From: Paracoccus onubensis
GTDB lineage: Bacteria > Pseudomonadota > Alphaproteobacteria > Rhodobacterales > Rhodobacteraceae
NCBI RefSeq assembly: GCF_003591515.1
Contig: NZ_QZCG01000012.1
Location: 1-64,000 of the forward strand
Direction: 5' to 3'
DNA length: 64,000 nucleotides
Shown here: piece after piece, positions 1 through 7,025 of the stretch
How the letters are laid out: every line of letters starts with the position of its first letter
How positions within the stretch are numbered: the first letter of the stretch is position 1
The notes under the pieces: model-generated
The model's input: the letters and a program-made list of their open reading frames with translations, nothing else
The model's database searches: none
What the model was told of the DNA's origin: nothing
Program-made: the position numbers and the translations under genes

Positions 1-1
1 T

Positions 2-469
2 GAAGCGCTCAAAGAACGCCCATTCCTGGTCCGACATAAGATCTCGTGCCAAGCTGGTCTCCATCGCAGATGCCAGCTTGAAGCATGCCCTACGCCCGAG
101 GGGAATCCCTTTTGTCAACACGACCTAGGTTATTCAGCCCGAGGCATATGCTTTTCCTTCTACAATTCGATTACAATGCTCTTCGCGGAAACCAATGGGC
201 GGTTCTACGGTGGGGGAGTACTTGAGCTGTCACCGAACGAATTGAAAGGGCTTCCGTTGATCTATCACGAGCCTACGGATGCAGAGTTTGAAGCTTTTTT
301 GGAGGTTCACAGAAGCGCCGGCAATGACCCCGAACCTGTTCTTGATTTCGGCGATGAATGGCTTCGGAAGAAAGCCGTGGTGAAGGAGGATGAGATCGCG
401 GACATCCGGCGAGCTTGGTTATCAGTTAGGACACATCGACTTAGGCATAGCAACCGAAAGAGCATTTGA
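2..469 (+). pseudogene. C-terminal remnant of a DNA N6-adenine methyltransferase (5' end outside window)
   Basis: The frame is open from the first base of the window. Its C-terminal half contains the stretch NGRFYGGGVLELSPNELKGL, which resembles the end of large Eco57I/N6-type DNA methylases, where a GGG-x-L-x-P-x-E segment closes the target-recognition part. Upstream, the peptide RPFLVRHKIS also fits such proteins. Between about 80 and 150 the family-like peptide seems to lie in another frame (LRPRGIPFVNTT, then an in-frame TAG, then VIQPEA), while the annotated frame gives unconvincing sequence there. This suggests at least two frameshifts and a decayed gene. Catalytic motifs would be upstream and are not visible. 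It could instead be an intact divergent gene. Confidence 0.45.
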
Positions 470-664
470 ATTTTTGCCCTGTGGAAGGTCAATCCATCAG
501 CGACTATCGAGACTATCCAGTGCTTCAATTGCGTCTAACGCCGGAGCAACGTCGACGGCGATTTCTTCGTGCTGATTTCAAGGCCGGTCCAAAGACGGCG
601 AACGGCCGCTAGTGTAGCTACTTCCATTAGTTCTCGCCACCGCAGCGAACGACCGCTTCCCGCC

Positions 665-682
665 GATGCTGTTGAAAAACTC
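665..682. repeat. Left terminal inverted repeat of the IS1182-type element
   Basis: GATGCTGTTGAAAAACTC, an exact reverse complement of the repeat at 2218-2235. The match breaks down after 18 bases. The CGCC target copy lies immediately to its left. Confidence 0.88.
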
Positions 683-766
683 GCCGATGATCTTCGGCCT
701 GGAATGGTGCCGCACGTCCTCTTCAGGGAATTCCTTCCATGCCTGGCGTGCGCTTGATCGGCTTCT

Positions 767-2155
767 TCAGCCAATCTGCATCGAGGGGGCGTTTGCCGGG
801 CGGAGCTTTGCCAGTTTCCGGAGGTTTTGGGCGGTGGCGGCGAGTGTGAACTCGTCCCTCACTCCCAATGGCCCCCTCAACCGCAGTCGGCTGAGCCCCA
901 GGATACGTTTCAGATGCGCGAAGAGCATCTCGACCTTCTTGCGCCGTCTCGAGGCCGTCTCGTTGAAGGCAGACGCGACGCAGGTTCGGGCGAAGTCGCG
1001 CACGATCTCGTATTTGCCGCGTTGCAGGCTGCGCGTTTCGCTGTTCGGGCAGCATTGCGCCTTCAATGGACAAGCCTGGCAGTCGGTTTTCGCAGCGCGA
1101 TACCTTCGTGGTTTCATCTCGTTCGAGAAGCGCGCCGGGTCGGAATAATTTCGTCGCGCGTGGCGCAGTTCGTTACCTTCTGGGCAGATGTAGCGGTCAT
1201 TCTCTTCATCCCAAGTGAAATCGGAACGTGAAAACGTGCCGTCCGTGCGCTCGCCCTTGTCGATCACCGGGATGAAGGGCAGGATCTGCCGCTTCAGGAC
1301 GATCTCGACCAGGCTTTCTTCGGAGCCATAGGCCGTATCGGCCACCAGCCAATCCGGGCGAATATCGAAGCGCTCTGCCGTGCGGTCCAGCATCGTAAGC
1401 GTGGAGCCGACCTCGGCCTGCCGAACCGAACGGCTCGCTTCAACATCCATGATGATCCCGTGATCCGTGTCGATCAGGTAGTTGTCCGAATAAGCGAAGA
1501 AGGCAGGCCCTTTGCGCGCAGCCGTCCACTGACTGGCGGGATCGGCATGGGCCGTGAACTTGGGTTTGACGGGCGTGGCTGTACCGAAGGCTTCCTCATC
1601 GAGCGTGTCGAGATACTCGCGCACCGCCCTCGGGGCCTCCGCCGGATCGATGGTTGAGGCGTCCCATTCGCTCTGGCGGCTGGAGCTCTGCTTTTGGACA
1701 TCGGCGCTGATCAGGCTGGCATCGACGGCAAAGCCCTGACCGCCGACCAGGCCATGGGCAATGCACTGGGCAACCACGCGCTCGAAGACGTGGCGGAAGA
1801 TATCGCTGTCGCGGAACTTGCCATGTCGAAGCTTCGAGAAACTCGAATGATCCGGCACCTTGTCCTCGAGTCCGAGCCGGCAGAACCAGCGATAAGCGAG
1901 GTTGAGGTGAACTTCCTGGCAGACACGCCGCTCGGACCGCAGCCCCATGACATAGCCGATTACCAGCATCCGGATCATGAGTTCAGGATCGATAGAGGGC
2001 CGACCGGTATGGCTGTAGAAACCGCGCATCTCCTCGTGCAGACCGGTCAGATCCAGGAAGCGGTCAATACCCCGAAGGAGATGGTCGGGGGGGATGTGCG
2101 TCTCGAGATCGAACTCGTAGAAAAGCCGGGTATGGACCTTCTGCCTTCCAAGCAT
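767..2155 (-). CDS. IS1182-family transposase
   Basis: A DDE transposase of 462 residues that would cut and join the ends of the surrounding insertion sequence. The N-terminal part (about residues 1-130: LFYEFDLETHIPPDHLLRGI, then DPELMIRMLVIGYVMGLRSE) is the DUF772 segment of IS1182 and IS5-like transposases. Acidic positions of the RNase H-like core are visible in FAVDASLI and VADTAYGSEE, and the closing glutamate in KKVEMLFAHLKR. I chose the ATG at 2155 because GGAGGG stands just before it; a longer frame to 2212 has no such site. The gene fills most of the element. No frameshift or internal stop is present, so it looks functional. Confidence 0.92.
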   Translation of the reverse strand: MLGRQKVHTRLFYEFDLETHIPPDHLLRGIDRFLDLTGLHEEMRGFYSHTGRPSIDPELMIRMLVIGYVMGLRSERRVCQEVHLNLAYRWFCRLGLEDKVPDHSSFSKLRHGKFRDSDIFRHVFERVVAQCIAHGLVGGQGFAVDASLISADVQKQSSSRQSEWDASTIDPAEAPRAVREYLDTLDEEAFGTATPVKPKFTAHADPASQWTAARKGPAFFAYSDNYLIDTDHGIIMDVEASRSVRQAEVGSTLTMLDRTAERFDIRPDWLVADTAYGSEESLVEIVLKRQILPFIPVIDKGERTDGTFSRSDFTWDEENDRYICPEGNELRHARRNYSDPARFSNEMKPRRYRAAKTDCQACPLKAQCCPNSETRSLQRGKYEIVRDFARTCVASAFNETASRRRKKVEMLFAHLKRILGLSRLRLRGPLGVRDEFTLAATAQNLRKLAKLRPANAPSMQIG

Positions 2156-2217
2156 CGCAATCCCTCCAGATCCCTGTAACCAAAGGGAATCAGAAGCCTC
2201 GATCCCGATCAAGCCCA

Positions 2218-2235
2218 GAGTTTTTCAACAGCATC
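2218..2235. repeat. Right terminal inverted repeat of the IS1182-type element
   Basis: GAGTTTTTCAACAGCATC, the exact reverse complement of the left end, followed directly by the second CGCC copy. It lies about 60 bases upstream of the transposase start, so the transposase promoter is probably inside or next to it. Confidence 0.88.
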
Positions 2236-2239
2236 CGCC

Positions 2240-2806
2240 CTTCGAGCACAACTCCTCGCGGATGCGGCACGGACAGAGCGATTGGAGCGAGGTCCCGAAG
2301 TAAAACTCCGCGAGCGGCCGTCTGCAAGGCAGCGTCCACAGGGATGACCGCAAGCAGTTCAAAACCCGAGCATTTGCCACATATCTGTCTCTGCGGATCA
2401 TAAAACCGGCAGAACACAATTATCCGACAAATAAGTCCCTGCAATAAAAAGCATTTCATGGAGGGAGTTCGCGTCCTTGTCAGCGTCGATTGCGTCGAAT
2501 GTAAACGTCTTATGCCTGATAAAACGCTCAACTATCAATGAGATGATGATCATCTTGACGCAAAGTGTCAGCACCGAAGGTGCATGGGGTGTGAAAAGGT
2601 CGGCGCCTTCCTCCCCGTCATCATCCGTCATCAAAATTGAATCTCGCTCGCAAGCTTGTCCCGGTGTGGATGGGTGAACGCGACCGCTGAAATGTGCGCT
2701 GCCATCGCGCCGGTTGCAGGGCTAGCGCTGGCGCGAACATTTCCGGCAAGAAAGCTGAACGGCTGTTCACCGCCCGATTGCCCTTTTTGCCGACTAGCTC
2801 AGTTCT
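2240..2806. other. Island DNA without a convincing gene
   Basis: About 570 bases between the insertion sequence and the XRE gene. Short frames exist on both strands, but none has a recognisable family, a good ribosome binding site or typical codon use. The minus-strand frame starting at 2419 would continue through the left flank (stop at 578-580) if the insertion sequence and one CGCC copy were removed, giving about 88 codons. Whether that frame was ever translated is unknown. Confidence 0.5.
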
Positions 2807-3094
2807 TTATGGACGAGAAAGTTTATGGGCAAGCCGCACTCCGGGTCCACCGCCATTTTCCGGAATGAACTCAACCCCGGCAGCCTCCAGTGCAGCAGAG
2901 AGGGCCTCAAGCGTTGTCTGCCTTGGCGTGGTTTGGGCACTTTCAATTCTGGCAAGAGTGCGAACTGTCAGCCCTGACGCATTGGCCAAATCCTCTTGCG
3001 TCCAACCAAGTAGCCCTCGTGCTGCTCGAATCTGTTCGGGAAAAATATCCTTTCCCATGCCATTTTTGGTTGAAAATGTCTGATAATCGGACAT
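2807..3094 (-). CDS. XRE-family helix-turn-helix regulator
   Basis: A 95-residue protein with a central Cro/C1-type helix-turn-helix (about residues 20-75): it reads IRAARGLLGWTQEDLANASG, followed by LTVRTLARIESAQTTP, the standard XRE pattern. The tail ENGGGPGVRL is common in small XRE regulators of this size. Such proteins repress their own promoter or act as antitoxins; no partner toxin is adjacent. The ATG at 3094 is supported by AGAGG six bases upstream; a later ATG (MGKDIF) is possible. It is transcribed away from the unknown gene at 3186. The 91-base gap holds a 14-bp perfect inverted repeat and a TAGCTATAAC sequence that could be its operator and -10 box. Confidence 0.85.
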   Translation of the reverse strand: MSDYQTFSTKNGMGKDIFPEQIRAARGLLGWTQEDLANASGLTVRTLARIESAQTTPRQTTLEALSAALEAAGVEFIPENGGGPGVRLAHKLSRP

Positions 3095-3118
3095 AATGCC
3101 TCTGTTATAGCTAATAGC

Positions 3119-3152
3119 GGTCGTACGGAGTGCAGCAACACTCCGTACGACC
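3119..3152. repeat. 14-bp perfect inverted repeat between divergent genes
   Basis: GGTCGTACGGAGTG, six spacer bases (CAGCAA), then the exact complement. It lies in the shared upstream region of the XRE gene (minus) and the unknown gene at 3186 (plus). It has no T run on either side, which argues against a plain terminator. An operator for the XRE protein or a leader hairpin of the plus-strand gene would fit. Function is inferred only. Confidence 0.8.
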
Positions 3153-3185
3153 TAACCACAACCCAAGCTGCGAGGAGCTCGGATC

Positions 3186-3833
3186 ATGGCTGATTCCGAC
3201 CATACACGAATACACACTGCCGTCACGCGCCGGAAGGCTCTGAAAACGACGGCGGCAGGCGTGATGTCCGTGCCATTTCAAGCAACTGGTGTCATTGCGT
3301 ACACGGGAACCGATAAAGCCAGCCCCGATCCGGCCCTGACGCTGTGGCGGGAGTGGCAGGCTGCGCATGCGCATACAACAGCGCTGTGCCGTAAGCAGCA
3401 ACGTCTCGAAGCATTGCTGATGCGGACAGCCGGCCTTCCCCGCGTGGAGGTGGAATTGGACGACGGCACGATTGTCACGTTGTCCCGGGAGGAGGATATC
3501 GAGGAACTGTTCGGCGATGATCCTGCCCTGGCTGGGGAATGCGCGAAAGCAAGGGCCGAGTTTGTGGCCCGTCAGGCCCGCTGGGCCGAAGCCGATGCGG
3601 TAATCGGCTATTCTGCGGCGCGGGAGGAAGAACTCGACGCTGCGGACCGTGCGCAGGATCTGGCGGATAGGCTGACGATAACACCGGCAACAACGATGGC
3701 TGGCGTGATCGGCAAGCTCGATATGATCTTGCGGGAAGGTCAGTCTTCAGAAGACTGCGATGAGTTTCCATGGCGGGAGATTCGCATGGCGCTTTTCGAT
3801 CTGAGGCAAATCGAAAGGATGATTTGGGCATAG
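3186..3833 (+). CDS. Unknown protein with Tat-like N-terminus
   Basis: A 215-residue protein I cannot assign to a named family. The N-terminus TRRKALKTTAAGVMSVPFQA has paired arginines followed by a weakly hydrophobic stretch, resembling a Tat signal, although the hydrophobic core is poor. The rest is acidic and helical, rich in Ala, Glu and Arg. From memory, similar proteins occur beside AlpA and recombinase genes in alphaproteobacterial islands. The start is supported by GAGGAG eight bases before the ATG. It stands divergent from the XRE gene with a strong inverted repeat between them. About 200 bases without a convincing gene separate it from alpA. Confidence 0.7.
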   Translation: MADSDHTRIHTAVTRRKALKTTAAGVMSVPFQATGVIAYTGTDKASPDPALTLWREWQAAHAHTTALCRKQQRLEALLMRTAGLPRVEVELDDGTIVTLSREEDIEELFGDDPALAGECAKARAEFVARQARWAEADAVIGYSAAREEELDAADRAQDLADRLTITPATTMAGVIGKLDMILREGQSSEDCDEFPWREIRMALFDLRQIERMIWA

Positions 3834-4040
3834 AGGTAAGGAATCAGCATGCCGTCATAGCGGATAGCTGGCCATTTATCACGTCATCGGCCCTCCTGAT
3901 GCCCGTGATCCTGGATCCCGATCCCATCCGATTTGCCGCCGATTCCGCGCCACAATACGGCGTCGCATCCACGCCTCTTGCCTGCCCGAACCTGCATGTC
4001 CTTTCTGGATCAGAAATGACCAGAAGGAGGCAAGGCAGCC

Positions 4041-4256
4041 ATGCACCCACCAGACCGTATCATCCGCCTGAACACCGTCCTTTCCCGCACCGGCCTCTCC
4101 CGGTCCACCATCTACCGCAAGATCGCCGAGGGCACGTTCCCGGCCCAGCTCAGGATCAGCGTCCACGGCGCGGGATGGCGCGAATCCGAGATCAACCGCT
4201 GGATCGACGATCCCGCTGGATGGAGGCCGCGCGGGGAGTTCGACGTCGATGGCTGA
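4041..4256 (+). CDS. alpA: AlpA-family DNA-binding regulator
   Basis: A 71-residue winged helix-turn-helix protein of the AlpA/MerR-like class, known from prophages and islands as an activator of integrase or excision genes. The diagnostic order is visible: a strand RIIRLNTVLSRTGLSRSTIY forming the helix-turn-helix, then KIAEGTFPAQLRI, and GAGWRESEINRWID near the end. It precedes an unknown gene that it overlaps by eight bases and, further on, hicAB and the recombinase. By analogy it probably controls recombinase or excision functions of this island. An AGGAGG-like site (GAAGGAGG) lies just upstream of the ATG. Confidence 0.85.
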   Translation: MHPPDRIIRLNTVLSRTGLSRSTIYRKIAEGTFPAQLRISVHGAGWRESEINRWIDDPAGWRPRGEFDVDG

Positions 4257-4512
4257 CGGCGAAGCCGATGACGACGGAAGAGACATCTCGACCTGTTCCA
4301 CGCGCGCCAGACCGCTTTCGGCATCGGAACAGCTTGAGGAACTGTTGGGCTATCCGTGGCCCTTCTCCGGCCGCCCGCCCAGGCACGACCTGTCCGAATG
4401 GACCGTCACCGACAACTGGCCTGATCCCGTTCCTGTCACGGAAACCGAGATCGAGGTGTTCGAGCGGTGGTTCGGTGATCTGTTCGATGAGCTGTTTGGC
4501 CCGGATGCTTGA
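4249..4512 (+). CDS. Small acidic unknown protein coupled to alpA
   Basis: An 87-residue acidic protein with no domain I recognise. It starts inside the end of alpA (eight shared bases), which suggests translational coupling. The middle part (EQLEELLGYPWPFSGRPP) and the end (EIEVFERWFGDLFDELFG) are hydrophobic-acidic and could form an amphipathic helix that binds a partner. Its place between alpA and the toxin-antitoxin genes suggests an accessory role in island maintenance, but nothing in the sequence shows a function. Confidence 0.65.
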   Translation: MADGEADDDGRDISTCSTRARPLSASEQLEELLGYPWPFSGRPPRHDLSEWTVTDNWPDPVPVTETEIEVFERWFGDLFDELFGPDA

Positions 4513-4577
4513 GCGATCCGCAGGTCGAAACCAAAACCCGGACTTGATAACAGTACTGATATATGATACCAATCCTC

Positions 4578-4832
4578 ATGAAAAAGCGTCACAGAACCAC
4601 GCTTGAACTGATCTTCGCCCGCCCTGTCAGCGGCTCAATCCGTTGGGCAGACATCGAGGCGCTGTTCGTGGCCCTCGGGGCCGAAGTCAGTGAACGGGCA
4701 GGTTCGCGCGTAGGTGTATTCCTGTTTGGCGAAGTGCGCGTCTTTCATCGTCCACATCCGTCACCGGATACGGACAAGGGTGCAGTTGCCAGCATTCGCA
4801 AATGGCTGATCGAGAACGGAGTGGAGCCATGA
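4578..4832 (+). CDS. hicA: HicA-family mRNA interferase toxin
   Basis: An 84-residue HicA-like toxin. Members of the family cleave mRNA through a double-stranded RNA-binding fold with a catalytic histidine near a glycine-containing strand. Here IRWADIEALFVALGAEVSER and GSRVGVFLFGEVRVFHRPHP follow the family pattern, and ASIRKWLIENGVEP is the typical end. I chose the ATG at 4578 (MKKRHR), matching the usual N-terminus; an ATG at 4563 adds five residues. No clear ribosome binding site precedes either. The stop overlaps the start of hicB (ATGA), so toxin and antitoxin are coupled. The pair probably stabilises the island. Confidence 0.87.
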   Translation: MKKRHRTTLELIFARPVSGSIRWADIEALFVALGAEVSERAGSRVGVFLFGEVRVFHRPHPSPDTDKGAVASIRKWLIENGVEP

Positions 4833-5179
4833 TCAACGTGATCGAGATCAATGGAGAGAAGGCGGTCATCACCTTCGACCCGGATATTCAGATGCTGCGC
4901 GGCGAGTTTGTCGGCCTGAATGGCGGTGCCGATTTTTATGCCGAAAGCGTCCACGACCTGATTGAGGAAGGCCAGAAATCATTGGCCGTCTACCTGGAGA
5001 TGTGCCGGGAAAAAGGCATTGAGCCGGGTCGGAAATTTTCCGGGAAGTTCAATGTCCGCCTCGATCCCCGCGACCATGCTGCGGCCGTCATTGCCGCCGC
5101 CGCAGCGGGAAAAAGCCTGAATGAATGGATTGTCGGGGCGATCAGGGAAGCTGCCGAAAGCGACGACCAGGCGGCCTGA
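4829..5179 (+). CDS. hicB: HicB-family antitoxin
   Basis: A 116-residue HicB antitoxin that should bind and neutralise HicA and repress the operon. The N-terminal half has the degenerate RNase H-like fold pattern (ITFDPDIQMLRGEFVGLNGG, then ADFYAESVHDLIEEG). After a linker, KFNVRLDPRDHAAAVIAAAA followed by GKSLNEWIVGAI is a ribbon-helix-helix DNA-binding segment. The start overlaps the hicA stop by four bases. The order toxin-then-antitoxin is the normal one for HicAB. The recombinase gene follows 57 bases downstream, so the three may be partly co-transcribed. Confidence 0.9.
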   Translation: MINVIEINGEKAVITFDPDIQMLRGEFVGLNGGADFYAESVHDLIEEGQKSLAVYLEMCREKGIEPGRKFSGKFNVRLDPRDHAAAVIAAAAAGKSLNEWIVGAIREAAESDDQAA

Positions 5180-5236
5180 GCTTGAAACTGCGACCGGATT
5201 GTTCGGTCCCGAAACCTGTTGAGAAGGAGACCGAAC

Positions 5237-6880
5237 ATGACCGCTCCTACGCCTGCAATTCGCCAACGTGCAGCTCTTTACCTACGAGTCTCGACGGCAC
5301 GACAGGCCGAGCATGATGTCTCCATCCCGGACCAGAAGCGGCAGGGCGAAGCCTATTGCAAGGCGCGCGGGCTGCAATTGGTTGAAACCTACATGGAACC
5401 GGGCGCAACGGCGACCAACGACCGCCGCCCCGAGTTCCAGCGCATGATCGAGGCGGGAATATCCAACCCCGCACCCTTCGATGTCGTCGTGGTTCATTCG
5501 TTCAGCCGATTCTTCCGCGATCACTTCGAATTGGAATTCTACGTCAGGAAGCTCGCCAAGAACGGTGTGAGGCTCCTCTCCATTACCCAGGAGATGGGCG
5601 ATGATCCCATGCATGTCATGATGCGTCAGATCATGGCGCTGTTCGATGAATACCAGTCGAAGGAAAATGCCAAGCATGTGAGCCGGGCCTTGAAGGAGAA
5701 TGCGCGGCAGGGTTTCTGGAACGGCTCGCTTCCTCCCATCGGCTATCGCACCGTTGCCGCCGAGCAGCGCGGGGCCAAGGTCAAGAAGAAGCTGGAGATC
5801 GATCCGCTCCACGCCGACACGGTGCGGTTGATCTTCCGGCTTGCCCTGCAGGGCGACGGCACGTCCGGCCAGATGGGCGTCAAGAACATCGTCTCCCATC
5901 TCAATCGCAATCGGATCTTCACCCGCGATGGTGGCCGGTGGGGCATCGGGCAGGTTCACCGCATCCTGACCCGGCGCACCTATATGGGTGAACATGAATG
6001 GGGAAAGAAGGGCAAGCACCAGAAAGACAATGCGTCCAGCGACGTCGTGATCGTCCCCGTCCCGCCGATTATTGACCGTGAGACCTTCGATGCGGTTCAG
6101 ATCCTGCTCAAGGCCCGCAACCCCAAGGTCACGCCCGCCCGCGTTGTCAGCGGTCCGACCATGCTGACCGGTTTGATCCATTGCGCCAAATGCGGCGGAG
6201 CCATGACCATCCGGACCGGCAAGGGTGGACGCTATCGCTATTACGCCTGCTCGACCAGGGCACGGAAAGGACCAACCGCCTGTGAAGGCATGTCCGTCCC
6301 AATGGAAAAGCTGGATGATCTGGTGGCCGGTCACCTGGAAAGCCGACTGCTCCAGCCCGAACGGCTGGAAACCATCCTTGCTGCCATCCTCGACCGCAGG
6401 GAAGAACGCGCCGAGCGCCGCCAGGAACATATCGCCGAGTTGAACAAGCGGGCAACGGAATCGGACTTGCGCCTCAAGCGGGTCTATGACGCCATCGAGG
6501 CAGGTGTGGTCGATCTCGACGATCCGGCGCTCAAGGATCGCATCGATGGGCTCAAGACTGTCCGCGATCAGGCAAAAGCGGACGCCGAGCGCGCGCAAGC
6601 CATGCTTCGGCATTCAGGTCAGAAGGCGGTGACGCCGCAGATGCTGCGTAAGTTCGCCACCACGGCCCGTCAGCGCATCCGGCTCAAAGGGGGAGGTTAT
6701 CGCCGCGACCACCTGCGCGCACTCGCGCAGCGCGTCGAGGTCGATACCGGCGAAGTCATGATCATGGGATCGAAGTCCCGGCTGCTTCAGACATTGGTGG
6801 CGGGCGATGGCGTAAACCCAGTGCCCTCTCAAGGACTGAAGTGGCGGAGAGAGAGGGATTCGAACCCTCGGAACCCGTGA
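5237..6880 (+). CDS. Large serine recombinase (island integrase)
   Basis: A 547-residue large serine recombinase that would integrate and excise the island. The resolvase domain opens with RAALYLRVSTARQAEHDVS; Ser19 is the expected nucleophile, and HSFSRFFRD and DEYQSKENAKHVSRAL follow. A recombinase domain (about residues 160-290) leads to a zinc ribbon with HCAKCGGAM and two further cysteines, then a long coiled coil (about 390-460). The ATG at 5237 has GAGAAGGAG upstream; an earlier in-frame start at 5219 lacks one. The last 13 codons read antisense through the 3' half of tRNA-Ser, giving the tail RRERDSNPRNP. The native tail is thus set by the attachment site. Confidence 0.93.
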   Translation: MTAPTPAIRQRAALYLRVSTARQAEHDVSIPDQKRQGEAYCKARGLQLVETYMEPGATATNDRRPEFQRMIEAGISNPAPFDVVVVHSFSRFFRDHFELEFYVRKLAKNGVRLLSITQEMGDDPMHVMMRQIMALFDEYQSKENAKHVSRALKENARQGFWNGSLPPIGYRTVAAEQRGAKVKKKLEIDPLHADTVRLIFRLALQGDGTSGQMGVKNIVSHLNRNRIFTRDGGRWGIGQVHRILTRRTYMGEHEWGKKGKHQKDNASSDVVIVPVPPIIDRETFDAVQILLKARNPKVTPARVVSGPTMLTGLIHCAKCGGAMTIRTGKGGRYRYYACSTRARKGPTACEGMSVPMEKLDDLVAGHLESRLLQPERLETILAAILDRREERAERRQEHIAELNKRATESDLRLKRVYDAIEAGVVDLDDPALKDRIDGLKTVRDQAKADAERAQAMLRHSGQKAVTPQMLRKFATTARQRIRLKGGGYRRDHLRALAQRVEVDTGEVMIMGSKSRLLQTLVAGDGVNPVPSQGLKWRRERDSNPRNP

Positions 6881-6931
6881 AGGCTCAACGGTTTTCGAGA
6901 CCGCCCCGTTCGACCACTCCGGCACCTCTCC
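6842..6931 (-). tRNA. tRNA-Ser (anticodon CGA)
   Basis: A 90-nt class II tRNA including an encoded CCA. The acceptor stem GGAGAGG pairs with TCTCTCC (one G-U), followed by discriminator G. The anticodon stem GCGGT/ACCGT closes the loop CTCGAAA with anticodon CGA, reading UCG. A long variable arm and the T loop TTCGAAT between GAGGG and CCCTC confirm a serine tRNA. Its 3' half overlaps the end of the recombinase gene on the other strand, so this gene is the likely island attachment site and has been kept intact by it. Confidence 0.95.
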
Positions 6932-7025
6932 GCGCTTGGGTGGTGAGGCGGGGATTTAGAAGGCCGGGGGTTGAAGCGCAAGGGGGTTCGTGGAAAAAAC
7001 TGCAGAAACCGGAAAGTTCTGCCAG

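Larger units (their letters stand above)
665..2235 (-). mobile_element. IS1182-family insertion sequence, complete
   Basis: The element is 1571 bp with perfect 18-bp terminal inverted repeats (GATGCTGTTGAAAAACTC at the left, its complement at the right). It is flanked by CGCC at 661-664 and again at 2236-2239, consistent with a 4-bp target duplication. It carries one full-length transposase gene on the minus strand. Size and gene content match the IS1182 family. The intact ends and open transposase suggest a recent, possibly still active, insertion. Confidence 0.88.
1..6880. mobile_element. Right part of an integrated genomic island bounded by tRNA-Ser(CGA)
   Basis: The segment ends in a large serine recombinase whose last codons lie inside a serine tRNA gene, the usual layout of an island that inserted at the tRNA 3' end. 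Its contents are accessory: a methylase fragment, an IS1182-type element, XRE and AlpA regulators, a HicAB pair and unknown small proteins. Right of the tRNA the genes are ordinary chromosomal functions. No second copy of the tRNA 3' end was seen between 1 and 6840, so the left end must lie before the window. The island call is inference from layout and gene content. Confidence 0.65.

Noticed and set aside
4544..4567. Promoter for hicAB (TTGATA and TATGAT)
   Set aside because: The spacing between the two boxes is only 12 bases, too short for a normal sigma-70 promoter.
3770..4606. 278-codon frame across the end of the unknown gene, alpA and hicA start
   Set aside because: It overlaps three better genes in other frames and is Pro/Arg-rich without a domain.
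6841..6880. The recombinase tail RRERDSNPRNP as a functional peptide
   Set aside because: It is simply the translation of the tRNA-Ser antisense strand; similar tails arise wherever frames run into tRNA genes.
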